Shown in pieces: positions 1 to 8,072 of a stretch of 22,988 nucleotides of DNA. The notes under the pieces are model-generated. The model saw nothing but the letters and a program-made list of their open reading frames with translations. It ran no database searches and was not told where the DNA came from. This DNA comes from CAZVLE01 sp964627855 (lineage in GTDB: Bacteria > Bacillota > Dethiobacteria > DTU022), in NCBI GenBank assembly GCA_964627855.1, contig CAZVLE010000065.1, forward strand, positions 1 through 22,988. Reading direction: 5' to 3'. The position numbers and the translations under genes are program-made. Each line of letters starts with the position of its first letter. The stretch's first letter is position 1.

Positions 1-112
1 AGTCAACAATATTTCTTGCATGAATTTGTGTTCTGTAGGCTGAGCTTGCTGGAAATATTGGTTTTCTGTATGGAAAATGGATGCAACGCAAATGGCTCAA
101 GGCGTTTAAAGC

Positions 113-141
113 TTGACAGGCTTGTAACAGTCGATTAAAAT
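113..141 (+). promoter_or_regulatory. Housekeeping promoter of rplM-rpsI
   Basis: A perfect -35 TTGACA (113-118) is followed after exactly 17 bases by TAAAAT (136-141), five of six matches to the SigA -10. Transcription would start near 148, leaving a leader of about 38 bases before the rplM start at 186. Ribosomal protein leaders of this kind are often autoregulated, but I cannot identify a specific L13-binding structure in so short a leader. Confidence 0.8.
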
Positions 142-185
142 ATAGGTTGTGGCTTTACTGGAAGATGCAAAAGGAGAGGGTAGAA

Positions 186-653
186 ATGCGTACCACTTAC
201 ATGGCTAAACCTCATGAGATAAACCGCAGTTGGTATATCATAGATGCTGCAGGCAGGCCCCTGGGCCGGGTAGCAACGGAAGCAGCCCGGCTGCTCAGAG
301 GGAAGCACAAACCGGAATTTACTCCCCACATTGATACGGGTGATCATGTCATTGTAATAAATGCCGGACAGGCGGTTTTAACCGGGCGTAAATTGGAACA
401 AAAATATTATTACCGTCACTCCGGTTTTCCTGGCGGCCTGAAAAAAATTGATTACGCCACCCTGATGGAAAAAAAACCGGAAAGAGCAGTCTACATGGCT
501 ATACGTGGCATGTTGCCGCACAACCGTCTCGGGCGGGCCATGTTAAAAAAACTGCGCGTTTACAGAGACAAACAACACTCTCACCAGGCCCAGCAACCGC
601 AGCCCTGGGGAGAAAAAACGGTTGAAAAGATGGAAGGAGGCCCTGACTCTTGA
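186..653 (+). CDS. rplM: 50S ribosomal protein L13
   Basis: Large-subunit protein L13, an early-assembly 23S rRNA binder. The 155-residue product shows the family pattern: the N-terminal block WYIIDAAGRPLGRVATEAA, the GDHVIVINA core strand, the YYRHSGFPGG segment and the MLPHNRLGR motif. The ATG at 186 is chosen because AAGGAGAGGG (171-180) sits five bases upstream; a longer in-frame reading from 147 has no such site. The C-terminus carries about 10-15 extra polar residues beyond the usual 142-145. The stop overlaps the rpsI start, so the two genes are translationally coupled, as in most bacteria. Confidence is very high. Confidence 0.98.
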   Translation: MRTTYMAKPHEINRSWYIIDAAGRPLGRVATEAARLLRGKHKPEFTPHIDTGDHVIVINAGQAVLTGRKLEQKYYYRHSGFPGGLKKIDYATLMEKKPERAVYMAIRGMLPHNRLGRAMLKKLRVYRDKQHSHQAQQPQPWGEKTVEKMEGGPDS

Positions 654-1042
654 GCGAAGTACAGTACTTGGGTACCGGGCGCCGTAAAGAATCAGTAGCG
701 AGAGTGCGGATGATGCCCGGAGACGGGAAAATCATCATCAATGGTAAGGATATGGACCATTACTTTGGTTTAGAAACATTGAAACTGATTGTCAGGCAGC
801 CTCTTGTTGCTACTGAAACTGAAGGGCGTTTTAACGTCATTGCCAAGGTTGAAGGAGGCGGTTTCTCGGGTCAGGCCGGGGCAATCAGGCACGGTATTTC
901 CCGCGCACTGCTCCAGGCCGATGATGAATTCAGACCGGTTTTGAAGCGAAACGGCTACCTTACCCGTGATCCGCGGATGAAAGAACGTAAAAAATGTGGT
1001 TTGAAAAAGGCCCGTCGTGCTCCCCAGTTTTCCAAGCGTTAG
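650..1042 (+). CDS. rpsI: 30S ribosomal protein S9
   Basis: Small-subunit protein S9, whose basic C-terminal tail reaches the P-site tRNA. The 130-residue product has the family signatures: the YLGTGRRKESVARVR N-terminus, VEGGGFSGQAGAIRHGISRAL in the centre, DPRMKERKKCGLKKARRAPQ near the end, and the terminal SKR. Translation begins at TTG (650-652), overlapping the rplM stop as TTGA, with GGAAGGAGG at 632-640 as the ribosome binding site. The overlap implies coupled translation with rplM. A terminator follows at once, so rplM-rpsI is a complete two-gene unit. Confidence 0.98.
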   Translation: MSEVQYLGTGRRKESVARVRMMPGDGKIIINGKDMDHYFGLETLKLIVRQPLVATETEGRFNVIAKVEGGGFSGQAGAIRHGISRALLQADDEFRPVLKRNGYLTRDPRMKERKKCGLKKARRAPQFSKR

Positions 1043-1068
1043 ACCGTTTAGCAATTTAGGAATAAAAC

Positions 1069-1109
1069 AAACCCACTGTAAGCATTTATTATGGCATGGT
1101 GGGTTTTTT
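1069..1109 (+). terminator. Rho-independent terminator after rpsI
   Basis: AACCCAC (1070-1076) pairs with GTGGGTT (1099-1105). The stem can be extended inward by wobble pairs, and the right arm runs into a T-tract (1104-1109). It lies 27 bases after the rpsI stop. Confidence 0.8.
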
Positions 1110-1185
1110 ATTTGCCCCTTCCAAGGGATCCACGCTACCCATAAATTCGTAGGAGCAGCTTAAGTGTATGGGCAGCCCGGGCACC

Positions 1186-1214
1186 TTGGAACAGACGTAC
1201 ACATAAACTATAGC
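1186..1214 (+). promoter_or_regulatory. Candidate promoter of the MBL-fold hydrolase gene
   Basis: TTGGAA (1186-1191), a 17-base spacer, then TATAGC (1209-1214). Each hexamer matches the SigA consensus at four of six positions. It lies between the rpsI terminator and the next gene, where a promoter is needed. Confidence 0.4.
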
Positions 1215-1269
1215 TGAGCAGTTACCAAAAATAATAGCTTAGTGCAGTTAAACAGGAGTTGAATAAGCT

Positions 1270-2142
1270 GTGCATGAAGTAAGGCCTGGAATCTGGTTCG
1301 TGGAAGGTGAAAACAGGGGGCGCTATCCTTATGCTCACTCGCTCTATCTTGATGGTGGTGCTGGAAACCTGCTGGTCGATACAGGTGCCGGGCAGGCACT
1401 TGAAAACCTGACCGGCAGGGTTGATGAGGTCGTTTTGACCCACTATCACCGAGATCATGTTAAGGCCAATCATCTCTTTAAAGGGGCATCTTTTTCTGTT
1501 CATACCGCTGATGCACCCGGGGTGGAATCAAGGGAAGGCTTTTATCGCTTGAGTGGCCTTGACCAGATTGATCTTGAAGCCTACTGGAAAATGGTCGGGC
1601 AGATAGATTTTACGGCGGTAGAAGTAGACCGTTACCTTGGCGATGGTGACAGTTTTGACCTGGGGAAGGTCAGGCTGAAAGTACTGCACTTACCGGGGCA
1701 TACTCCGGGGCACAGCGGGTTTCTGATCGAACAATACGGCCTTATTTACGCCTCAGACATTGACCTGACCAGTTTCGGGCCATGGTACGGAAATCCCTCC
1801 TCTGATCTTGATGCTTTTCGGCAGTCTATTAAGCGGGTTCGCGATCTTGAACCGGAGCTGCTCATTACTTCGCACAGCTCACCGGTTACGGAACAGATCA
1901 ATGAGAAGCTGACTGCATACGGGGCGGTTCTTGATCAACGCGATGAGGCAATCCTGGGGTTTCTAAAGCAACAGCCTGCCGGCATTGAAGAAATTGTTTC
2001 TCAACAGATCATTTATCGCAATCATAACGGGCAGGAAGCCCTGCGCTATTTTGAAAAAAGTATGATCATGAAGCACCTCGAAAGCCTTCAGAAAAGAGCC
2101 CTGCTGACCGAGACTGCGGAGGGATTGTTCGAGGCCCTTTAA
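1270..2142 (+). CDS. Metallo-beta-lactamase-fold hydrolase (LACTB2/glyoxalase II-like)
   Basis: A 290-residue protein with a complete two-metal MBL active site: the HxHxDH motif THYHRDH (H58, H60, D62, H63), then H144 in LPGHTPGHSG, D163 in IYASDIDL and H202 in SHSSPV. The family hydrolyses thioesters, phosphodiesters or similar bonds; the C-terminal extension after the core (about 215-290, helical) resembles the LACTB2-like branch, which includes nucleases and thioesterases. Substrate is not deducible. The GTG start at 1270 is preceded by AGGAG (1254-1258) at 11 bases; the nearby ATG at 1274 is out of frame. No signal peptide, so cytoplasmic. It stands alone between a terminator and the promoter of the next gene. 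Confidence 0.85.
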   Translation: MHEVRPGIWFVEGENRGRYPYAHSLYLDGGAGNLLVDTGAGQALENLTGRVDEVVLTHYHRDHVKANHLFKGASFSVHTADAPGVESREGFYRLSGLDQIDLEAYWKMVGQIDFTAVEVDRYLGDGDSFDLGKVRLKVLHLPGHTPGHSGFLIEQYGLIYASDIDLTSFGPWYGNPSSDLDAFRQSIKRVRDLEPELLITSHSSPVTEQINEKLTAYGAVLDQRDEAILGFLKQQPAGIEEIVSQQIIYRNHNGQEALRYFEKSMIMKHLESLQKRALLTETAEGLFEAL

Positions 2143-2164
2143 TCATTCCTGCCCCTTTGCCTGG

Positions 2165-2193
2165 TTGTCAAAAAGGACAATCTAAACTATAAT
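2165..2193 (+). promoter_or_regulatory. Promoter of the GGGPS/PcrB-like gene
   Basis: TTGTCA (2165-2170) and a perfect TATAAT (2188-2193) are separated by 17 bases. Transcription would start near 2200, leaving a leader of about 95 bases before the start codon at 2295. Confidence 0.75.
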
Positions 2194-2294
2194 AGCTTTA
2201 AGATCAGCTTACAAAGAGGTATCCTGTTATAGCCGGTTGCCCTGTTCAAGAGCAGCCAGCCCATTCATGGTTAATTGTAAAGCGGGTAAAGACA

Positions 2295-3029
2295 ATGAGC
2301 ATAAGGGATTACCTAGCAGAAAAACTAAAGGGTGGCGCCGTTCATATCACCCTGATCGACCCTTCGCGTCAGGTCCCCGAGGTGGCCGGAAGGTTGGCCG
2401 AGACTGCCCAGGATGTTGGCAGTGACCTGATCTTTGTCGGTGGTTCTTCCGGGGTCAGTCAGCAGACTCTCACCGAGACCGCTGAAATGGTTAAAAGAAG
2501 GGCTTCTATTCCCGTTCTTTATTTCCCCACCGGAACTGAGGCGATCAGTTTGAATCTCGACGCCTTTCTTTTTCTCAGCCTGCTCAATTCCCGTAATACA
2601 CAATTCATTTGTGGCAGCCAATCACGGGTTGCTTCTGTTTTAAAGCGTCTTGAAGTGGAGGTCCTTTCTGTCGGTTATATTCTGATTGAACCGGGTATGA
2701 AGCTGGGTGAGATCGGAGAAGCTGAACTTGTAGCCCGCGATAACTTCTGGCAAGCCATAGGCTATGCCCTTACAGCACAGTATATGGGTATGTCTTATGT
2801 CTTTCTGGAAGCAGGTAATGGGGCGGCCCAGCCGGTTCCAGCCGGGATGATCCGGGCGGTTAAGAGGGAGCTATCCATTCCCCTGATCGTTGGCGGCGGA
2901 ATCCGCACGGCTATTGACGCCCGGCGGGTGCGCCAGGCCGGAGCCGACATTGTTGTAACCGGCACGGTAATCGAAACGGCCGGGTATCGCGAAAGGCTGC
3001 GCTCTATTTTAAGCGCTCTGAAGGATTAA
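2295..3029 (+). CDS. Geranylgeranylglyceryl phosphate synthase family (PcrB/GGGPS-like)
   Basis: A TIM-barrel prenyltransferase that joins sn-glycerol-1-phosphate to a polyprenyl diphosphate: the first ether-lipid step in archaea, heptaprenylglyceryl phosphate formation by PcrB in Bacillales. Of the 244 residues, HITLIDP (17-23) forms the first strand, FVGGSSG (47-53) and YFPTG (76-80) are near the active site, YVFLEAGNGA (168-177) matches the family's glycerol-phosphate-binding strand, and IVGGGIR (198-204) is the phosphate-binding loop. Length and the SLLNSRN segment (95-101) are more like the longer group II enzymes of archaea and Bacteroidetes than the roughly 228-residue Bacillus PcrB; that grouping is inference. 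The ATG at 2295 has only a weak upstream site. It has its own promoter and terminator. Confidence 0.88.
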   Translation: MSIRDYLAEKLKGGAVHITLIDPSRQVPEVAGRLAETAQDVGSDLIFVGGSSGVSQQTLTETAEMVKRRASIPVLYFPTGTEAISLNLDAFLFLSLLNSRNTQFICGSQSRVASVLKRLEVEVLSVGYILIEPGMKLGEIGEAELVARDNFWQAIGYALTAQYMGMSYVFLEAGNGAAQPVPAGMIRAVKRELSIPLIVGGGIRTAIDARRVRQAGADIVVTGTVIETAGYRERLRSILSALKD

Positions 3030-3119
3030 TGCAGTGCCCTAAAAGCTGACCTGGCGTGGCTGGCGACCTGCAGAAATTGAGTATAGGAATCAACTGGTTT
3101 GTTTAGCATCTGAGATGAT

Positions 3120-3147
3120 GACGGGTCAAATTGACCGGTCTTTTTTT
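3120..3147 (+). terminator. Rho-independent terminator after the GGGPS-like gene
   Basis: GACGGGTCAA (3120-3129) faces TTGACCGGTC (3131-3140) with one mismatch, followed by seven T (3141-3147). The T-run makes it directional for the plus strand. It separates this gene from the convergent Moco operon. Confidence 0.85.
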
Positions 3148-3218
3148 GTTGCTTCACTTACTGATGTTACAAAACTAAACGCCCTGGCCTGAAGGAAAAC
3201 CGGGTTGCTTAAATATTA

Positions 3219-4133
3219 TTACCGTGCGCACTCGCCGCCGCGGCCTGTTACTGTTTCCAATGCGTGATCAAGAACCGGTTCCAGCACAGCGAAACATTCT
3301 ACTACCGCCTTGGGGCTGCCGGGCAGGTTAACAATCATTGTTTTACCGCAGATGCCCGCCATGCCGCGGGAGAGCATTGCCTTGGCCGTTACGGTGGCAG
3401 TTTCCCGGCGGATGGCCTCGGCGATGCCGGGCACCTGGCGATCGATCACCTCTAAGGTTGCTTCCGGGGTGACGTCGCGCGGGCCCATACCGGTCCCGCC
3501 GGTGGTAAAAATGGCGTCGGCACCCTTTTTGACCATTTCTATGAGCATTTTTGCCAGGGCGGTTTGGTCGTCGGGAACTATTACGTAGTCCATCACATCT
3601 CCCCAGGGCAAGAGCAGTTCTGCCAGTGCCGGTCCGCTTAAGTCTTCTCTTTCTCCGCAGGAGCCTTTATCGCTGGCAGTTATTACGCCGAAGTGATAAG
3701 AGGGTTTTTCTTCTATCCTGTCGCCGGCCCTGATTGCTCCACCTCTCAGTACTTCGGCAAAAATTCCTTCCCGGGGCATGACGCAGTCACCGGCCTGGTA
3801 ATAGATGGCGCAGCGATCGTGGCATTCCTTGCCGATCTGGGTCACCCTGATAATCGCATCCGTCCCGGCCTGCAGCCTGGACCCAACCGGCAGGCCAGTC
3901 AGGTCAATTCCTTGTGTGGTCAGGTTTTCGGCAAAATCCCCCGGTCCTACAGTGAGACCTTTTGTGGTCATTTTGGCAATACTTTCAGCGGCCAGCAGGC
4001 TGACCTGGCGATGGGCGAAGCCGGCATGAGCATCGCCCTGCAGACCTTCGTTTTTTATTAGCAGGCCTTCGCTTACATTCTTTTTGCGCTGACCTTTTTC
4101 AGTACTGGTCGATACAGCAACAATTTCAGCCAT
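3219..4133 (-). CDS. MOSC domain-MogA fusion, molybdenum cofactor protein
   Basis: A two-domain 304-residue protein. Residues 1-140 are a MOSC domain (GLQGDAHAG and HRQVSLL at 30-47; conserved Cys region GKECHDRC at 101-108), a fold that handles sulfur or cofactor in Moco enzymes. Residues 147-304 are a MogA/MoaB-type molybdopterin adenylyltransferase: ASDKGSCGEREDLSG at 153-167 and the nucleotide-binding TGGTGMGPRDVTPEAT at 211-226. MogA adenylylates molybdopterin before MoeA inserts molybdate. Start: the ATG at 4133 overlaps the end of the upstream gene by eight bases and begins at the normal MOSC N-terminus; a reading from 4181 would run deeper into that gene. It is the last gene of the operon. 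The fusion is known from Clostridia. Confidence 0.9.
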   Translation of the reverse strand: MAEIVAVSTSTEKGQRKKNVSEGLLIKNEGLQGDAHAGFAHRQVSLLAAESIAKMTTKGLTVGPGDFAENLTTQGIDLTGLPVGSRLQAGTDAIIRVTQIGKECHDRCAIYYQAGDCVMPREGIFAEVLRGGAIRAGDRIEEKPSYHFGVITASDKGSCGEREDLSGPALAELLLPWGDVMDYVIVPDDQTALAKMLIEMVKKGADAIFTTGGTGMGPRDVTPEATLEVIDRQVPGIAEAIRRETATVTAKAMLSRGMAGICGKTMIVNLPGSPKAVVECFAVLEPVLDHALETVTGRGGECAR

Positions 4134-5127
4134 TATTCTGCTCGTGGTGGAAATGACCCGAGCGGCCTCCCTTCTTTTCAACGAGGTGAATATTCTGGAT
4201 TACCATGCTTTTATCAACAGCCTTACACATGTCATAAATAGTCAGGGCTGCGATGCTGACCCCGGTCAACGCTTCCATTTCAACGCCGGTTTGCCCGGAA
4301 AGTCTGACCCTGACGCCTATTGTTATTTTTGCTTCCTGATTGTCACTGAAAGCGAAATCGACTGTAACGCCCGATATAGCCAGAGGATGAGCCATGGGAA
4401 TAAGGCGGCCGGTTTCTTTGACTGCCATGATCGCAGCCACCTGGGCCACGCCAAGGACATCTCCCTTGGCCATGCCGCCTGCCCTGATTAAGGACAGGGT
4501 TTGAGAGGCCATGGTTATTTCACCCCGGGCGTATGCTTCACGCAGGGTTGTTGCCTTGGCCGACACATCTACCATGCGTGGGCGCCCCTGGCGATCGAAG
4601 TGAGTCAGTTCTGCGGCTGGTGTGTCTTTTTCTGGTTTTAAGGCCTGATCATTGATCAGAAAATCGACAACGCCGCCGTAATCTTCAAGATCAAATACCG
4701 GCAGGCCAGGCTCCAGATCCTGGCGATCGCTAATCAGGGCGATTGTTCCTGCCATCAGCAGTGGTTCAGGATTGATGGCGCTGCGGACAACCTCAATCTT
4801 AGGGTTCTTGCTTTGTTTATTGCCTTCGATGATAACCAGGTCAAAATCAGCCAGCAATTCGACTGCTGCATCAATGCCGTTTTTGCCCCGGCCTGAGCCG
4901 ACCAGGATGAAGTTTTCCGCAGTGGCTATGCCTGATAGCTCGGCTCCGGCCTGTGAGAAGCGCCAGCTGTCCTTTCCCGGCAGGTCAAGTTCCCGGTGAT
5001 GCAGGTTTCCTTTAAGCGCGGCAACGCGCAATCCCCGTCTCTTAAAGAGCGGCAGCAAATTTTCAATTATTGTTGTTTTGCCCGCATCAGACTGGGCAGC
5101 AACAAAGTTAATGATCCGTGGTGGCAC
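4126..5127 (-). CDS. moaC: MobB-MoaC fusion (GTP-binding adapter plus cyclic pyranopterin monophosphate synthase)
   Basis: A 333-residue protein joining two Moco proteins. Residues 1-160 resemble MobB, a P-loop GTPase adapter for the MobA guanylyltransferase: the Walker A is AQSDAGKTT (11-19), with Ala at the usual first Gly, and VIIEGNK (98-104) is the MobB acidic strand. Residues 174-325 are MoaC, which works with MoaA to turn GTP into cyclic pyranopterin monophosphate: KGDVLGVAQVAAIMAVK, MAHPLAISG, GVEMEALTGVS and TIYDMCKAVDK, retaining the catalytic His247, Asp299 and Lys302. In the usual LCHPL motif the Cys is replaced by Ala246. The GTG start at 5127 follows GGGAGG seven bases upstream, 12 bases after the moaA stop. 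Confidence 0.92.
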   Translation of the reverse strand: MPPRIINFVAAQSDAGKTTIIENLLPLFKRRGLRVAALKGNLHHRELDLPGKDSWRFSQAGAELSGIATAENFILVGSGRGKNGIDAAVELLADFDLVIIEGNKQSKNPKIEVVRSAINPEPLLMAGTIALISDRQDLEPGLPVFDLEDYGGVVDFLINDQALKPEKDTPAAELTHFDRQGRPRMVDVSAKATTLREAYARGEITMASQTLSLIRAGGMAKGDVLGVAQVAAIMAVKETGRLIPMAHPLAISGVTVDFAFSDNQEAKITIGVRVRLSGQTGVEMEALTGVSIAALTIYDMCKAVDKSMVIQNIHLVEKKGGRSGHFHHEQNNG

Positions 5128-5139
5128 TGTTCGCCCTCC

Positions 5140-6135
5140 CTATCCGCCAGTTTTTGACATGCTGCGCATTGCTGAGGTTTGTAACGAACCGCAGATGCCG
5201 TCAGCAGCCATCTGGTGTTCAACCGGTTTGCCGTTGAGGACTTCTTTGAGCAATTCCTGCAGGGCGGCCTTATCGTTAATGACCGCTTTAACCGGTTTTT
5301 CATCCTGCCAGTAGAGGCAGGCTTTCAGGTGGCCGTCGGCTGTCAGGCGCAGACGGTTGCAGGAATCGCAAAAATGCTTGCTGATGGGGTGAATGAGGCC
5401 GATGGTTCCCTTACTGCCGGGAATGATGTACGACTCGGCCGGTCCCGCTCCGCCGGGCAGGGGTACAGGAGTCAGAGGCAAACCGGCTTTTTTAGCTACT
5501 TCTTCAACAAAAGTGAGCGGCAAATAGTGATCGTTATAGCTGCTGTCATGATCGCCGATTGGCATGTACTCTATGAAGCGAACATGCAGTTCTTTGGTGC
5601 AGGCTAGTTGCAGGAAATCAAGCACTTCCTGATCATTGACCCCTTTCATGAGGACAAAGTTTAATTTGACCGGTTTGAGGCCTTCGGTGAGGGCCGCCTC
5701 AATACCGTCAAGAACCTGCTGCAGATGACCGCAGCGGGTAATCTTGTTGTAAAGTTCGACCTTAAGGGTGTCAAGACTGATATTGACACGCCTTAAACCG
5801 GCATTTTTCAGCTTTCCGGCAAAGCGGGGCAGCAGGATACCGTTAGTGGTCATGGCCAGATCTTTGATCCCATCCAGGGCTGCTATATTTTTCACCAGAC
5901 GGACAATACCCTTACGAATAAGTGGTTCGCCACCGGTAATTCTAATTTTGCTGATGCCCAGTTCTACCCCGGCTTCCACCACCCTCATGATCTCTTCGTA
6001 GCTCAGGATATCGCTATGCGATAGCTGCTCCACCCCATCTTCTCCCATGCAATAGAGACAGCGCAGGTTGCAGCGGTCGGTTACAGAGATTCTTAAGTAA
6101 TCATGAATTCTACCGTGTGCATCGATTAAGGTCAT
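5140..6135 (-). CDS. moaA: GTP 3',8-cyclase MoaA
   Basis: A radical SAM enzyme, 331 residues, for the first committed step of Moco synthesis: conversion of GTP to 3',8-cyclo-GTP, which MoaC then rearranges. The N-terminal SAM cluster is CNLRCLYC (C22, C26, C29). ITGGEPL (66-72) is the SAM-binding GGE motif. The C-terminal substrate-binding cluster uses C256, C259 and C273 (HFCDSCNRLRLTADGHLKAC), and the chain ends in the conserved Gly-Gly. The ATG at 6135 is preceded by AAAGGAG (6143-6149). The gene begins two bases after the preceding fusion gene's stop and ends 12 bases before the MobB-MoaC gene, so it is in the middle of the operon. Confidence 0.97.
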   Translation of the reverse strand: MTLIDAHGRIHDYLRISVTDRCNLRCLYCMGEDGVEQLSHSDILSYEEIMRVVEAGVELGISKIRITGGEPLIRKGIVRLVKNIAALDGIKDLAMTTNGILLPRFAGKLKNAGLRRVNISLDTLKVELYNKITRCGHLQQVLDGIEAALTEGLKPVKLNFVLMKGVNDQEVLDFLQLACTKELHVRFIEYMPIGDHDSSYNDHYLPLTFVEEVAKKAGLPLTPVPLPGGAGPAESYIIPGSKGTIGLIHPISKHFCDSCNRLRLTADGHLKACLYWQDEKPVKAVINDKAALQELLKEVLNGKPVEHQMAADGICGSLQTSAMRSMSKTGG

Positions 6136-6137
6136 GG

Positions 6138-8033
6138 TTAAAACTCCTTTCCGGCGTCCCGCATACTGTAACCACCCATGGCTTCAACCTGGCGGTGAAA
6201 GGCCGGATCGGTGATCACAACTGTCAGCAGGCCGGCCTCGGGGCTGTTATAGAAGGAATCGCTTAAGAGCAGGTCGTAACGTTCTTCAACAAGGGGTACG
6301 AATTCCAACCCGAATGCTTTTGCTGCCGGAAGGATGCCGAGGCCAACCCTGGCCGTTCCGGCCGCAACAGCTGCGGCGACATTGAGGTGGGTATGTTCTT
6401 CACGGTCATAACCGTAAATTTGTGCGGCAGTGATGTTTGCCTCCCGCAGGAGATAATCGAAAAGCAGGCGCGTTCCGGCGCCTTTCTGGCGGTTAATGAA
6501 AGTTAGTTCAAGATCAGCCAGATCTTTAATCGATTCCACCTTGTCGGGATTGCCTGGCGGGACGATCCAGCCCTGCATGCGGTAGGTCAGGTTAATCAGG
6601 TGCATTTTCTGGTCCGGAAAGAGTTTTTCCAGGTAGGGTCGGTTGTAGTTTCCGCTTTCAGGATCGAAGAGGTGCACTCCTGCCATGTGAGCCTGGCCAC
6701 GACCGACAGCTGTAATACCGCCCATGCTACCAAGGTGAGCCGATGATAGGCTTATCTGCGGGCTGCGCTCCTTGATGGCCGTTGCCAGAAGATCAATCAC
6801 CAAATCGTGGCTGCCGGCGGCAAGCAGGTTGCGGCGCAGTTCGCTCGCCGGACGGTATAGTTCTATTTCCACGATTTGATCGCCTTCATAACCGAGAGAG
6901 TTGGCCGGGATAATCAAAAGACCGTCAGCCCTGACCAGCGACATGGTTACGCCGGCTCCCCTGGTGAGGGGATTGGCAATAAAACGACCGTTAACGTGGC
7001 CGACTGTCATGCGGACGAACTCTTCCATGCCTGTTTCAGAAACGATCCTGCGCCCCAGGGTCACGGGTAGTTTTTCCCGCATGGGCTCAGGCTGACCCAG
7101 GTGACGGAAGATCAGCGGACGCACGAACCACTCTAAGCTCATGTAAGCAGATACCGGGTAACCCGGCAAACCGATGACCGGTTTGCCCCGGGCTTTTCCG
7201 AGAATGGTCGGTTTGCCTGGGCGGGTTGCCACACCGTGCAGGAAAACCTCACCCAGCTCTGTCATTATAGCGAAAGTATAGTCTTTTTCGCCGGCTGAAG
7301 ACCCGGCAATAACAACAACCAGATCTGACTCAGCAAGGGCAACAGTGATTGCAGCCCTGATCTTTTCAGGGTCATCGGGAACAATGGCATGAATCACTGC
7401 TTCAGCGCCCCAGTCTTGTAGGTAAGCAGCGATTACAGAGCTGTTGAAATCGGGAACTGAGCCTTTTCCTCTCTTATCACCGGGCGCGACAACTTCCGAA
7501 CCGCTGGGAATAATGGCTACCCGGGGCCTGGAGATAAGCTCTATTTCTGTAATCCCACCTGCCAGCAGGGCTCCCAGGTCGGGAGGTTTAAGGCGGTGAT
7601 AGGACGGCACGATCAATTCACCCGCCACCACATCTTCACCGACGGCACGAACATGCTGCCAGGGTGTGGCCGGGGCAATGATCTCGACACTGCCATCTTC
7701 AAAGCGATGGATATCTTCTATTTTAATTACCGCATTGGCAGACCCGGGCAGGGCATTTCCGGTATTGATATTTGAATAATCGTTTTCAGGTTGTAATAGA
7801 AAGGGGTTTTGATCTGAGGCCCCAAAAGTAGCTTCTGCACTAACGGCAATGCCGTCCATGGCTGCTGCGTGATAGCCGGGCATGGAAAGCCGGGCAAAAA
7901 CAGGCCTGGCTGTAACCCGTCCCAGTGCAGTTGATACGGCTGCTTTTTCAGTCCGGGCCGGAATACTTGTCTCTTTTAAGAATAGCTCCAGAGCTTCCTG
8001 GCGCGAGGTGTTACTGAGATAAACTTTACGCAT
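6138..8033 (-). CDS. moeA: MoeA fused to a periplasmic-binding-protein-like domain
   Basis: A 631-residue protein. Residues 1-395 are MoeA, which inserts molybdenum into adenylylated molybdopterin: MDGIAV (59-64), IPSGSEVV (175-182), AGSSAGEKDYT (243-253) and GKPVIGLPGYPVSAY (283-297). Residues 400-631 form a PBP-like domain (PF12727 type) similar to ModA or LysR ligand domains: GITAVGRGQAHMAGVHLFD, TFINRQKGAGTRLLFDYLL, VGLGILPAAKAFGLEFVPL. It may bind an oxyanion or cofactor inside the cell; there is no signal peptide. The ATG at 8033 is preferred because AGGTGAG (8038-8044) precedes it; a GTG at 8042 would lie inside that site. The preceding gene is also a moeA, 39 bases upstream. Confidence 0.92.
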   Translation of the reverse strand: MRKVYLSNTSRQEALELFLKETSIPARTEKAAVSTALGRVTARPVFARLSMPGYHAAAMDGIAVSAEATFGASDQNPFLLQPENDYSNINTGNALPGSANAVIKIEDIHRFEDGSVEIIAPATPWQHVRAVGEDVVAGELIVPSYHRLKPPDLGALLAGGITEIELISRPRVAIIPSGSEVVAPGDKRGKGSVPDFNSSVIAAYLQDWGAEAVIHAIVPDDPEKIRAAITVALAESDLVVVIAGSSAGEKDYTFAIMTELGEVFLHGVATRPGKPTILGKARGKPVIGLPGYPVSAYMSLEWFVRPLIFRHLGQPEPMREKLPVTLGRRIVSETGMEEFVRMTVGHVNGRFIANPLTRGAGVTMSLVRADGLLIIPANSLGYEGDQIVEIELYRPASELRRNLLAAGSHDLVIDLLATAIKERSPQISLSSAHLGSMGGITAVGRGQAHMAGVHLFDPESGNYNRPYLEKLFPDQKMHLINLTYRMQGWIVPPGNPDKVESIKDLADLELTFINRQKGAGTRLLFDYLLREANITAAQIYGYDREEHTHLNVAAAVAAGTARVGLGILPAAKAFGLEFVPLVEERYDLLLSDSFYNSPEAGLLTVVITDPAFHRQVEAMGGYSMRDAGKEF

Positions 8034-8072
8034 TGAACTCACCTGTGTTTCACTGGTTGTTTGAACCCGGGA

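Noticed and set aside
1..138. Open plus-strand frame from the window edge to TAA at 136-138
   Set aside because: The translation has no resemblance to truA or another expected upstream gene, and it runs through the consensus promoter of rplM. Probably chance.
3264..4061. Several plus-strand ORFs across the Moco operon
   Set aside because: They are shadows of the well-identified minus-strand genes in GC-rich coding sequence, with no start sites or family motifs.
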